In this document: positions 1-6,527 of the stretch, in pieces
How the letters are laid out: every line of letters begins with the position of its first letter
Numbering within the stretch: position 1 is the stretch's first letter
NCBI GenBank assembly: GCA_016935035.1
Contig: JAFGRR010000210.1
Span: forward strand, 1 to 10,731
Direction of reading: 5' to 3'
Length of the DNA stretch: 10,731 nucleotides
Origin: Phycisphaerae bacterium
Lineage (GTDB): Bacteria; Planctomycetota; Phycisphaerae; UBA1845; Fen-1342
Notes under the pieces: model-generated
Database searches by the model: none
Told to the model about the DNA's origin: nothing
What the model saw: the letters and a program-made list of their open reading frames with translations, nothing else
Program-made: the position numbers and the translations under genes

Positions 1-866
1 CCCTGCTTCTCGCGCACCTCGGTGAACAGCCGGCCGCTCATGCCTCCCGACAGCACGCCGAGCAAGACCCGCTCGATCGGGAAGTCCGGATGCGTCCGCG
101 GCAGCCCGGGTAGCGTGATCGCCAGGTACTCCTGCTTCAGGTCCTTCGACTGATGCTCCTGGGCGGGAGTGAAGTCAAACTCGGCATCCTCGCGACCCAT
201 TAGGTCCGCGGACCCGAGCCCGCCCAGCGTGCGAGCGACGGTATCGGCCAGAGCCGTCGGCTCAATCGGCCCAGCGACGGCGACCTGAAAACGGCCGGAG
301 TGGTACGTCCGGCGCCAATGCGCGCGGATCAGCTCGGGCGTCATGCGTGCCAGCGACTCGGCCGTGCCATCCGGATGCCGCCCCCACACCGGCCCGAGCG
401 TCAGCCGCTGAATCTGACGCCGGAGCAGCCCGTGCGGATCATCCTCCAGATGTTTGAGATCCTGCTGGGCAAGTTCGACGGCGACGCGGCAGGCATCGTC
501 GGGGAAGGTCGGCTGGCGGAACATCTCGCCGACCAGGGCGACCACGTCGTGGACGAATTCCGGCAGGCAGACAGCCCGCAGCATGGTCGTTTGCCGTCCG
601 TTGCCGATGCCCCACTGCGCGCCGAGCGTGTCAAACGCGTCGGCCAGACCGCGTCCGTCGTGCTTCTCCGTGCCCTTCGCCAGCACCTGACCGACGATGG
701 CGCTGATTCCGGTCAGGTCGTCCGGTTCGTCGGACAAGCCGGACAGCAGTCGCACGCATAGCGCCACGGTCTTCCGCCCGGGCAGCAGGTCGGCGGCGAA
801 CTCGACACCGCTGTCGAGCATGCCGTGGAAATACTCCGATGCCGCCGACGCGTTGGGGCTGCTCAT
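1..866 (-). CDS. M16 (insulinase/processing peptidase) family protein lacking the zinc-binding motif, 3' end cut off
   Basis: The 288 visible residues read without interruption and have the layout of an M16 peptidase. They match the N-terminal alpha/beta domain and the start of the second half, with SGGMSGRLFTEVREKQG at the window edge, which is the conserved stretch of the C-terminal half. Active M16 enzymes carry GxAHFLEHMxFKGT near residue 55. Here residues 53-66 read GISAIVGQVLAKGT, so both zinc-binding histidines and the catalytic glutamate (HxxEH) are A56, G59 and Q60. The protein is therefore probably not a peptidase alone. In known two-subunit M16 enzymes one partner has HxxEH and the other lacks it, so this could be the non-catalytic subunit; that is inference. 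No signal peptide is visible. The ATG (866-864) shares one base with the TAA of the upstream mutase gene, which suggests translational coupling. Family membership is confident; function is not. Confidence 0.85.
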   Translation of the reverse strand, partial: MSSPNASAASEYFHGMLDSGVEFAADLLPGRKTVALCVRLLSGLSDEPDDLTGISAIVGQVLAKGTEKHDGRGLADAFDTLGAQWGIGNGRQTTMLRAVCLPEFVHDVVALVGEMFRQPTFPDDACRVAVELAQQDLKHLEDDPHGLLRRQIQRLTLGPVWGRHPDGTAESLARMTPELIRAHWRRTYHSGRFQVAVAGPIEPTALADTVARTLGGLGSADLMGREDAEFDFTPAQEHQSKDLKQEYLAITLPGLPRTHPDFPIERVLLGVLSGGMSGRLFTEVREKQ

Positions 867-2467
867 TAGTGGTCCACCGGATGTCCGAGCAGTGGCGTCA
901 GTTCGCGCAGTTTGTCATCGAGCAGTTCGCGCGTGTTGGCTTCCATGTTGAGCCGCAGCAGGGGCTCGGTGTTCGACATGCGCACGTTGAACCACCAGTT
1001 TTCGTACTGCACAGTGATACCGTCGAGGTAGTCGATCTGCGCGTCGGCGTGGGCCTCCTCGATCTTCTTGATGGTGCCCTGCTTGTCCTCGTTCTCGAAG
1101 TTGCGTTCGCCGCTGGCGGCGTAGACTTCGAGCGGTTTGATGAGCCCGGACAGAGGTTGCCCGGTGCGAGTCAGCACATTGAGCATGTGAATCAGCGCCA
1201 GCATGCCCGAATCGCAGTTGAAGAAATCGCGGAAGTAGAAATGACCGCTGAGTTCGCCACCGAAGATCCCGTCGTTCTCGGCCATGGCGCGCTTCATGAA
1301 AACGTGGCCGACGCGCTCGCGCTTGGGCTTACCACCGTGCCGTCGAATGGTGTCGGGGACGATCCGGCTGGACCGCAGGTCGTAGACGACGGTCGCGCCG
1401 GCGTGGTCGCGTAGAAACTCCCCGGCCAGCAGCGCGGTGAAGAGGTCGCAGCGCACGATGTTGGCGTGCTCATCGACAAACATGCAGCGGTCGGCGTCGC
1501 CGTCGAAGCAGGCGCCGAAGTCAGCCCCCTGCTCGCGCACCACCTGCCGTAACTGATCCAGGTTGCTGGCGACGAGCGGGTTCGGCGCGTGGACGAAATC
1601 GCCGTCGTGCTCGAAGTTGAGTGGGATAACTTCGAGGTTCGGCACACCGTCGAAGATCTTCGGGAACCAGCATCCGCCCATGCCGTTCGAGGCGTCCACC
1701 GCCATCTTCAGCGGCTTCAGCGGCATCAGGAAACGGTGCAGGTATTCGCGATACGGCTCCGTCAGGTCCACGTGCTGCGGCGGCAGCGGATCGGGCGAGG
1801 CGTGCGGCGCGACGGCGGCGGCGATGCGCTGGATCTCCTTCAGCCCGGTCTCGGACCCGATCGGTTTGCCCTTGGGGCCGCAGATCTTGAAGCCGTTGTA
1901 GTTCGCCGGATTGTGGCTGGCCGTCGTGGTCGCCCCGCCGCAACAACTCATGTGGTTGGTGGCGAAGTAGAGCTGCGACGTGTCGATCATGCCGACATCG
2001 ACGACCTGGGTTCCGGTGGCGGCGGCGCCGGCGATGAAGGCGTTGCAGAGCATCGGGCTGTGCTTGCGCATGTCGCGGCCGACGATCAGCTTGTTCATCG
2101 CCTCGTCGCTGCGGTCGTAACCGGTGAGCGAAGTGCGCAGGAACTGGGCGGTAGCGTTACCGATGCGCCAGGCGACGTCCTCGTTTAGCATGTCGGGCAC
2201 GGTGGCCCGCACGTCATATGCCTTGAAGACCTTCTCAATCATGACTGAACTCTCGCTTTCCTTGGTCGCGGACTGGCCACGCTTGTGCTTCCGGCCGACC
2301 ACGCTGCTCGCCAGTGATACGCGACCATGTTCGTCATCGTTGAACTGGCATCCCGGGCACTTATGGAAATTGGCCCGGCGTCGCCCGAGGCAGACGGCAT
2401 CGGATATCCGGATGCGTTGTTCGCCCGGACAATAACGCTGGTAGTCTTCTGATTCGTCGCCCGGCAT
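866..2467 (-). CDS. Phosphomannomutase/phosphoglucomutase with an N-terminal four-cysteine extension
   Basis: This is an alpha-D-phosphohexomutase, which interconverts hexose 1-phosphate and 6-phosphate (mannose or glucose) in the cytoplasm to supply sugar nucleotides for glycans. All four family motifs are present in order (533-residue numbering): the phosphoserine loop TASHNP with Ser184, the metal loop DGDADR at 322-327, the sugar loop GGELSG at 403-408, and the phosphate loop RMSNTEPLLR at 496-505. The start at 2467 is chosen because GGAGGAG stands just before the ATG. An inner ATG at 2242 would give 458 residues, the usual family length, but has only a weak ribosome-binding site. The longer form adds about 75 residues with C13, C26, C37 and C40 (ending CPGCQFNDDE), like a small metal-binding ribbon. 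The substrate (mannose or glucose) cannot be decided from sequence. It is the first visible gene of a leftward pair with the M16 protein. Confidence 0.93.
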   Translation of the reverse strand: MPGDESEDYQRYCPGEQRIRISDAVCLGRRRANFHKCPGCQFNDDEHGRVSLASSVVGRKHKRGQSATKESESSVMIEKVFKAYDVRATVPDMLNEDVAWRIGNATAQFLRTSLTGYDRSDEAMNKLIVGRDMRKHSPMLCNAFIAGAAATGTQVVDVGMIDTSQLYFATNHMSCCGGATTTASHNPANYNGFKICGPKGKPIGSETGLKEIQRIAAAVAPHASPDPLPPQHVDLTEPYREYLHRFLMPLKPLKMAVDASNGMGGCWFPKIFDGVPNLEVIPLNFEHDGDFVHAPNPLVASNLDQLRQVVREQGADFGACFDGDADRCMFVDEHANIVRCDLFTALLAGEFLRDHAGATVVYDLRSSRIVPDTIRRHGGKPKRERVGHVFMKRAMAENDGIFGGELSGHFYFRDFFNCDSGMLALIHMLNVLTRTGQPLSGLIKPLEVYAASGERNFENEDKQGTIKKIEEAHADAQIDYLDGITVQYENWWFNVRMSNTEPLLRLNMEANTRELLDDKLRELTPLLGHPVDH

Positions 2468-2559
2468 GGCTCCTCCACGGAATCCAGAGGGCCGCAATGC
2501 TAGCAGACGCCCCTGGAATCGGCTACCCTCGCCGGTCGAAACCGTCTCGCGAGGAAATC
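2468..2559. promoter_or_regulatory. Divergent intergenic region with candidate promoter for the leftward mutase operon
   Basis: This 92-base gap lies between the divergent starts at 2467 (minus) and 2560 (plus), so promoters for both directions should sit here or overlap the genes. On the minus strand a TAGCAT element (2502-2497, four of six matches to TATAAT) would place transcription about 23-25 bases upstream of the 2467 ATG, which fits the longer mutase start. The -35 hexamer at normal spacing (TAGCCG, 2525-2520) is poor. For the plus strand, TACCCT at 2524-2529 is a weak -10 candidate without a convincing -35. Both calls are tentative; no operator palindrome was found. Confidence 0.25.
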
Positions 2560-3699
2560 ATGCCCGCCGAGTTTGGCATTGTGTATCCGCTCTGGAACGA
2601 GGTGCTCGCGCCGCGCGATCTGTTGGAGCGCGTGGCGGGCGAGGTGGGCCTCGACCATATCACGGTTCCGGTGATCACCGGGCCCTGGCATGAGTTTCGG
2701 CTGGTCACGCCGCTCGAACCGGAGCGTTCCTTCGCCACCGAGGGTGGCTGGCATTTTCCGCCCGTCAGCGAACGCTATCGCCCCACCGGGGTTATCCCGC
2801 GCACGGCGAGGTGGACCGGCAAACGTAACCACTTGGCGCGTCTGTGCGAGCGGGCGGGAGCGCTGAGTCTGCGCCTGGTCTTTCGCGTGGACTTGCGCGG
2901 CGCGGCGTGCGCCTCGGAACAACACGCCCACCTGCGTATGCGCGACGCCTGGGACGATGAGTTGCCATGGGCGTGCGTGGCGCAGGCCGAGCTGCGCGAG
3001 TTGCTATACGCGGTGCTGGCCGATCTGGCGTGCTACGAGCCGGCGGGCATCGAACTGGCGGATTGGGCACTGGATACATCCACCGGCCAGGCACACGAGA
3101 CGTCGCTGAGTTGGCACGCTGGCGCGCGGCGGCTGGCCAACACGTGCTTCTGTCCGGCGTGCCGGCAGGTGGCCGCCCACGCCGGCCTCGACGCCGACCA
3201 CATCGCGCGCTCGGTCCGCGTGCATACCGAGCGGATGCTGACGCATCCGGAGGATGATTGGCGCGGAATGCTGGCGGCGGACGAATTGCTCAAGGCCTAT
3301 CGCCACGGCGTGCGGCCGCGCGAGTGTGCCGACTGGCTAACCCAGTTGAGCGCGAGTCATCCGCAGGAGCGTCAATACCTGCTACGTCCGGTCACCGCGA
3401 ATGGCGATTGCACGCCGGCCGGCTGGTATCCGTTGCTAGACACTCCGGCGGGGACAACTCACGAGGAACTCGAACGGGGAATCCTGAATCGGACAGAGCG
3501 CTGGGAGGAGACGCCGACCGTCTGGGGGCTGTCGCTGCCAGTCTGGCGACCGACCTTCACGGATTCCGCCGCCCTCGTGCGCATGGTGACGCAGACGGCC
3601 GCCGCCGCCCGGCTGTTCGACCTTGACGGCGTATCAACGGCCCTGCCCGAAGCCATCACGTGGTTGAAACAAGCGGTACGATTCGCTCGAAGAGGATAA
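2560..3699 (+). CDS. Uncharacterised protein, possibly TIM-barrel glycosidase-like, with CFCPACR motif
   Basis: The protein has 379 residues. The ATG at 2560 has GAGGAA four bases upstream; an in-frame ATG at 2497 would add 21 unconvincing residues and lacks a ribosome-binding site. No signal peptide or membrane segment is visible, so it is probably cytoplasmic. The N-terminal half alternates beta-strand-like stretches (FGIVYPLW, DHITVPVITG, LSLRLVFRVDLRG) with helices, as expected of a TIM barrel. A CFCPACR motif at 196-202 resembles the Cys-Phe-Cys-x-x-Cys-Arg stretch I associate with some putative glycoside-hydrolase-like barrels, such as the GHL families. That link is from memory of the motif alone, and I cannot identify catalytic acids. 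The three clustered cysteines could bind metal. It is the first gene of a four-gene rightward run, and the lipoprotein gene follows 6 bases after its stop. Confidence 0.8.
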   Translation: MPAEFGIVYPLWNEVLAPRDLLERVAGEVGLDHITVPVITGPWHEFRLVTPLEPERSFATEGGWHFPPVSERYRPTGVIPRTARWTGKRNHLARLCERAGALSLRLVFRVDLRGAACASEQHAHLRMRDAWDDELPWACVAQAELRELLYAVLADLACYEPAGIELADWALDTSTGQAHETSLSWHAGARRLANTCFCPACRQVAAHAGLDADHIARSVRVHTERMLTHPEDDWRGMLAADELLKAYRHGVRPRECADWLTQLSASHPQERQYLLRPVTANGDCTPAGWYPLLDTPAGTTHEELERGILNRTERWEETPTVWGLSLPVWRPTFTDSAALVRMVTQTAAAARLFDLDGVSTALPEAITWLKQAVRFARRG

Positions 3700-3705
3700 G
3701 AACCG

Positions 3706-4356
3706 GTGTTGAAACAGGCTGGACTTGCGATGACTCGGCTCCGCGCCGCCGCCACTTCGGGCGAATGGCGCCGCCTCGTCGGCGTGCTCTGCGGCGTGCT
3801 CGTGTTGATGCCGACCGGCTGCGGCGGCAAGTCGAAGGACGAGAAGGAGTCAACGGCGACCACGACGCAAGATAGTGCGGTGACGATGCCGCGCGCGGTG
3901 CCGACCTTCGATCCGGCCCTGGCCGCCCAATACCCCGATATAGCCGAGTTCATTCACAAAGCGCTCGACACGCTGTTGATCGGCGACTACGAGGAGTATC
4001 GGCTGCTGGTGGCGCGGGTACGGAACCCGCAGACGGAAGAGCGGTTCAGGCTGGCACAGGAATCCGTGCGCTCGATCACGGTTGTGTCGATCGACGAAGT
4101 CAAGGCGCCCGATGTGCCGCCGCCGGTGTATCGAGTTGTCGCCGCGTTCACCTTTGACCCGGACAGCAAGCCGGCCCATCGGCTGGACAACCGACAGATC
4201 GCGATCCTGGTGTTGAAGGAAGACGGCGAGTGGCGGCTGATGATCGCGCCGCGCGAGTTGCAGCCGCACGAGGACGACGAACACACCACCGCGCCGACCT
4301 CACAATCGGCGCCTGATACGCCGGACTATCCATGGGACGAAGACGGCGATTACTAG
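3706..4356 (+). CDS. Putative lipoprotein of unknown function
   Basis: The protein has 216 residues. The start is taken as GTG at 3706, with AGAGGA about ten bases upstream and the previous stop 6 bases away; an ATG at 3730 is the alternative. A basic stretch (RR at 22-23) leads into a hydrophobic segment ending in LMPTGC at 34-39, so Cys39 is the likely lipidated residue. Pro at the -3 position is unusual, so the lipobox is imperfect. After it comes a polar linker rich in Lys, Glu, Thr and Ser. A compact domain of about 110 residues (roughly 70-180) follows, with a helix pair and strand-like stretches (SITVVSIDEVKA, VYRVVAAFTF, QIAILVLKEDGEWRLMIA). The ending is an acidic, disordered tail. 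The strand pattern could fit an NTF2-like or cystatin-like fold, but no family is recognised. Its 3' end overlaps the next gene by 25 bases. Confidence 0.8.
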   Translation: MLKQAGLAMTRLRAAATSGEWRRLVGVLCGVLVLMPTGCGGKSKDEKESTATTTQDSAVTMPRAVPTFDPALAAQYPDIAEFIHKALDTLLIGDYEEYRLLVARVRNPQTEERFRLAQESVRSITVVSIDEVKAPDVPPPVYRVVAAFTFDPDSKPAHRLDNRQIAILVLKEDGEWRLMIAPRELQPHEDDEHTTAPTSQSAPDTPDYPWDEDGDY

Positions 4357-5216
4357 ACCAACACTCCTGCTCCGCGATCCGCACGGCGAGGAGTCGCTGG
4401 CTTCAGCCCGGACGGTCGGTCGATCGTGTGTCGCAGGCCGTGTTCTGTTGCGCCGCCATCGCCACATGCGCAGTGGCGCAAACGGCGCCACCAAGCACCG
4501 AGCCGGTCGCCGAATCACGGCCGGCCGTCATTCATGAGTTGCCGGCGGAGATACGGGCGTCGCTCGACGAAATCGAGGATTTCACACCCAATTTTGACCA
4601 CACGGGCTACTACAAGGTGCTGGCGTACGTGATCGCGTCGCCCGAGCCGCCCGGATTCCGCTATCCGCCGATCGAGATCGACGATTGGAAAATCCTGCTC
4701 GACCGCCCGTCGGAGTTTCGCGGGCTACCGATCACGATCGAAGGTTGGGTCGAACGCAACACGTGCTACACCCACCCACAAATGCCGGAACTGGGCCAGG
4801 TTTGCCAGCTCGAACTCAGCCGCGGCCGGCAGCCGATCAGAATGACGGTCATCTGCACGACCGACGCCAGCGACATCCCGCTGAAGGCCAAGGTGCGCGT
4901 CACCGGCTACTTCGTGAAGATGCGCCAGTTGAAGCCCGGACAATTCGCCGGCCTGATCGTCACGCCCGGACCGAAGACCGTCGAGCGCGACGTTCCGACC
5001 AAGGCATCGGCGCCGTGGAACTGGATCATTGGGGCCACCGCCGTCGGACTGGTGTTTGGCTGGGTGCTGCTGCGGCGCGCGGTCAGCGTTCGGCGGCCGC
5101 TTGATCCGCATATGCTGCGGGCGCGGCACCCGGCCAGCATGAACCTCGCGGACGACCTGTCGGAATGGGCCGAGGATCAGGCGCCAGAGCAAGCGCCGGA
5201 CGACGATTCGCGATGA
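4332..5216 (+). CDS. Exported, membrane-anchored protein with an OB-fold-like domain
   Basis: The protein has 294 residues from ATG 4332, which overlaps the lipoprotein gene by 25 bases. A GTG at 4428 is an alternative that begins right at the hydrophobic segment; neither start has a clear ribosome-binding site. Residues 33-49 form a signal-peptide core ending in AVA before Gln50, a plausible signal peptidase I site. Residues 121-215 (ILLDRPSEFRGLPITIEGWV to GQFAGLIVTPG) have the strand pattern of an OB-fold: the 'LL..P..yrG..i.i.G.v' opening and 'kvrVtGyf' closing recall uncharacterised exported proteins with OB-like repeats. A single transmembrane helix (about 229-247) followed by basic residues would leave a short, acidic cytoplasmic tail. 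Cys145, 158 and 175 in the exported domain might form a disulfide. No enzyme motif is seen. Its TGA overlaps the next ATG (ATGA), implying co-translation with the hydrolase. Confidence 0.8.
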   Translation: MGRRRRLLDQHSCSAIRTARSRWLQPGRSVDRVSQAVFCCAAIATCAVAQTAPPSTEPVAESRPAVIHELPAEIRASLDEIEDFTPNFDHTGYYKVLAYVIASPEPPGFRYPPIEIDDWKILLDRPSEFRGLPITIEGWVERNTCYTHPQMPELGQVCQLELSRGRQPIRMTVICTTDASDIPLKAKVRVTGYFVKMRQLKPGQFAGLIVTPGPKTVERDVPTKASAPWNWIIGATAVGLVFGWVLLRRAVSVRRPLDPHMLRARHPASMNLADDLSEWAEDQAPEQAPDDDSR

Positions 5217-6298
5217 TCATCGACCTGCATTGCCATCACACCTTTACTCGTCTGCCGATCACGGCGACGGAGCGTTTTTCATTCGAGTCGCCCGGCCCGG
5301 AGGGTACGCCGACGGCATTCGATAGTTGTCTGCCGGATCGAGTCCTGAACCGGCCGAGCTGGCTGCTTCTGCGGCGTTGCCTGCGACTGCCACCGCCGGG
5401 GCCGGAGCTTGATCGTGAACTGGCGGCGTATTACGAGGAGCAGCTCAACGAGCCGGGGCCGGTCGAGCGCTGCGTGATACTGGCGTTCGACGCCTACCAT
5501 GACAACGCGGGCCGGATCGTGCCGTTACCGACGAGCAAACACGAACTGGGCAGCGACATGTACTCGTCGAACAGCATCACGCGCGACCTGTGCCGCCGGC
5601 ACCCCGGCCACTACCTCTTCGGCGCGTCAGTGCACCCCTATCGCGACAACGCGATCGCCTGCCTCGACGAGGTCTTCGCCGCCGGCGCCTGCCTCATCAA
5701 GCTCATGCCGCTGCATCAGAACATCAACCCCGCCGACGAGCGCACGCTCCGCTTCTTCCGCCACTGTGCCGGCCTCGGCCTGCCGCTGCTGCTCCACTAC
5801 GGCCCGGAGTTCTCGCTGGCCACGCAACACCGCGCGTACGGCGAAATCCCGCCACTGCTGGACACGCTGCGAATCCTCCGGCGCGAACGGACCATGCCGA
5901 CGACGATCATCGCGCACGTGGCGACGCCCGTGCTGCCGACCGGACCATGGCGGCAGTACAGGGAGTTGGTGGAAGCATTGCAAGGTGAATTCGCGGACGC
6001 GCCGCTGTACGCCGACATCGCGGCGCTGCTGGCATGGGGCAAGGTGTTCTCTCTCCGCAAGCTGGCACGCCGGCAGGAACTGCATGCCAAGCTGCTGTTC
6101 GGGACGGACTTCCCGGTGCCGATGGCGACGCCGTGGCTGCGCTGGCGCTGCGGACGCCGCTGGGTGGAAATCAGCCGCTACGCCTCCTGTGCCCAGAGGT
6201 CGGCTGCCATAGTCCGGCACGCCGGCTTCAATGAGGTTGTCCTCCACCGAGCATCCGAAATTCTCCCGCACGTCGATTTCTTAGCACACAGCGTCTGA
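5213..6298 (+). CDS. Amidohydrolase-superfamily metal-dependent hydrolase (amidohydrolase-2-like)
   Basis: The protein has 361 residues and starts MIIDLHCHH at the ATG that overlaps the upstream TGA by four bases. The metal-site layout of TIM-barrel amidohydrolases is visible: HxH at His6/His8 (DLHCH), a strand with His141 (GASVHPYRDN), Lys163 in CLIKLMPLHQN, His195 in LLLHYGPEF, His235 in TIIAHVATP, and Asp299 in LLFGTDFPVP. This order and the FGTDFP ending are closest to the amidohydrolase-2 (ACMSD/isochorismatase-unrelated decarboxylase) group, whose members hydrolyse or decarboxylate small cyclic or aromatic compounds. The substrate cannot be predicted. There is no signal peptide, so it is probably cytoplasmic. 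It is the last gene of the four-gene run. The Lys163 position recalls the carbamylated lysine of some subtypes, but equivalence is uncertain. Confidence 0.87.
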   Translation: MIIDLHCHHTFTRLPITATERFSFESPGPEGTPTAFDSCLPDRVLNRPSWLLLRRCLRLPPPGPELDRELAAYYEEQLNEPGPVERCVILAFDAYHDNAGRIVPLPTSKHELGSDMYSSNSITRDLCRRHPGHYLFGASVHPYRDNAIACLDEVFAAGACLIKLMPLHQNINPADERTLRFFRHCAGLGLPLLLHYGPEFSLATQHRAYGEIPPLLDTLRILRRERTMPTTIIAHVATPVLPTGPWRQYRELVEALQGEFADAPLYADIAALLAWGKVFSLRKLARRQELHAKLLFGTDFPVPMATPWLRWRCGRRWVEISRYASCAQRSAAIVRHAGFNEVVLHRASEILPHVDFLAHSV

Positions 6299-6527
6299 AT
6301 TCGGGTGCCCCGGGCGGATCGAACACCTGCCCGCGACCGGGCTCTCGAGCACTGGCGAACCCACCTTCGGTGGGCCTTGCCCATGGCTCCCCGCGACACA
6401 CCGATCAGAACCCACCCAGCAAGGCGTGGGCCGCAGTTCCATACATCAGCGACGGCCCCGGAGCGGCGGCCGGGGTTCTGATTGGCCAACGCTTGACGGC
6501 GACGCCGGAGCGTGACAATGTGGCGGC
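6299..6527. promoter_or_regulatory. Hairpin-rich intergenic region: terminator, leader RNA or repeat element before the PLP enzyme
   Basis: No gene is supported in these 229 bases. Three inverted repeats stand out. (1) 6311-6317 pairs with 6327-6333, seven pairs with one G-U and a nine-base loop. (2) CCCACC (6360-6365) pairs with GGTGGG (6369-6374) across TTC, while the same GGTGGG region can instead form TGGGC (6371-6375) with GCCCA (6379-6383), so two hairpins compete. (3) CCCCGG (6456-6461) pairs with CCGGGG (6470-6475). None is followed by a T-run, so a classical intrinsic terminator is not evident. A possible promoter for the downstream gene is TTGACG (6493-6498) with a poor -10 (GACAAT, 6514-6519, only 15 bases away). 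I do not recognise a SAM, SAH or cobalamin riboswitch. An open frame across the region shows no clear coding character. Confidence 0.4.

Noticed and set aside
839..1414. Plus-strand open frame of 191 codons opposite the mutase gene
   Set aside because: It is antisense to the conserved motifs of the phosphohexomutase. Long antisense frames are expected in GC-rich genes.
6305..6403. tRNA-like element on the minus strand (a TTCGATC loop, and ends that pair at seven of eight positions over about 99 bases, reminiscent of tRNA-Sec)
   Set aside because: The T-stem has a mismatch, no seven-base anticodon loop or TCA anticodon can be placed, and the central hairpin has a three-base loop. It is better described as part of the hairpin-rich gap.
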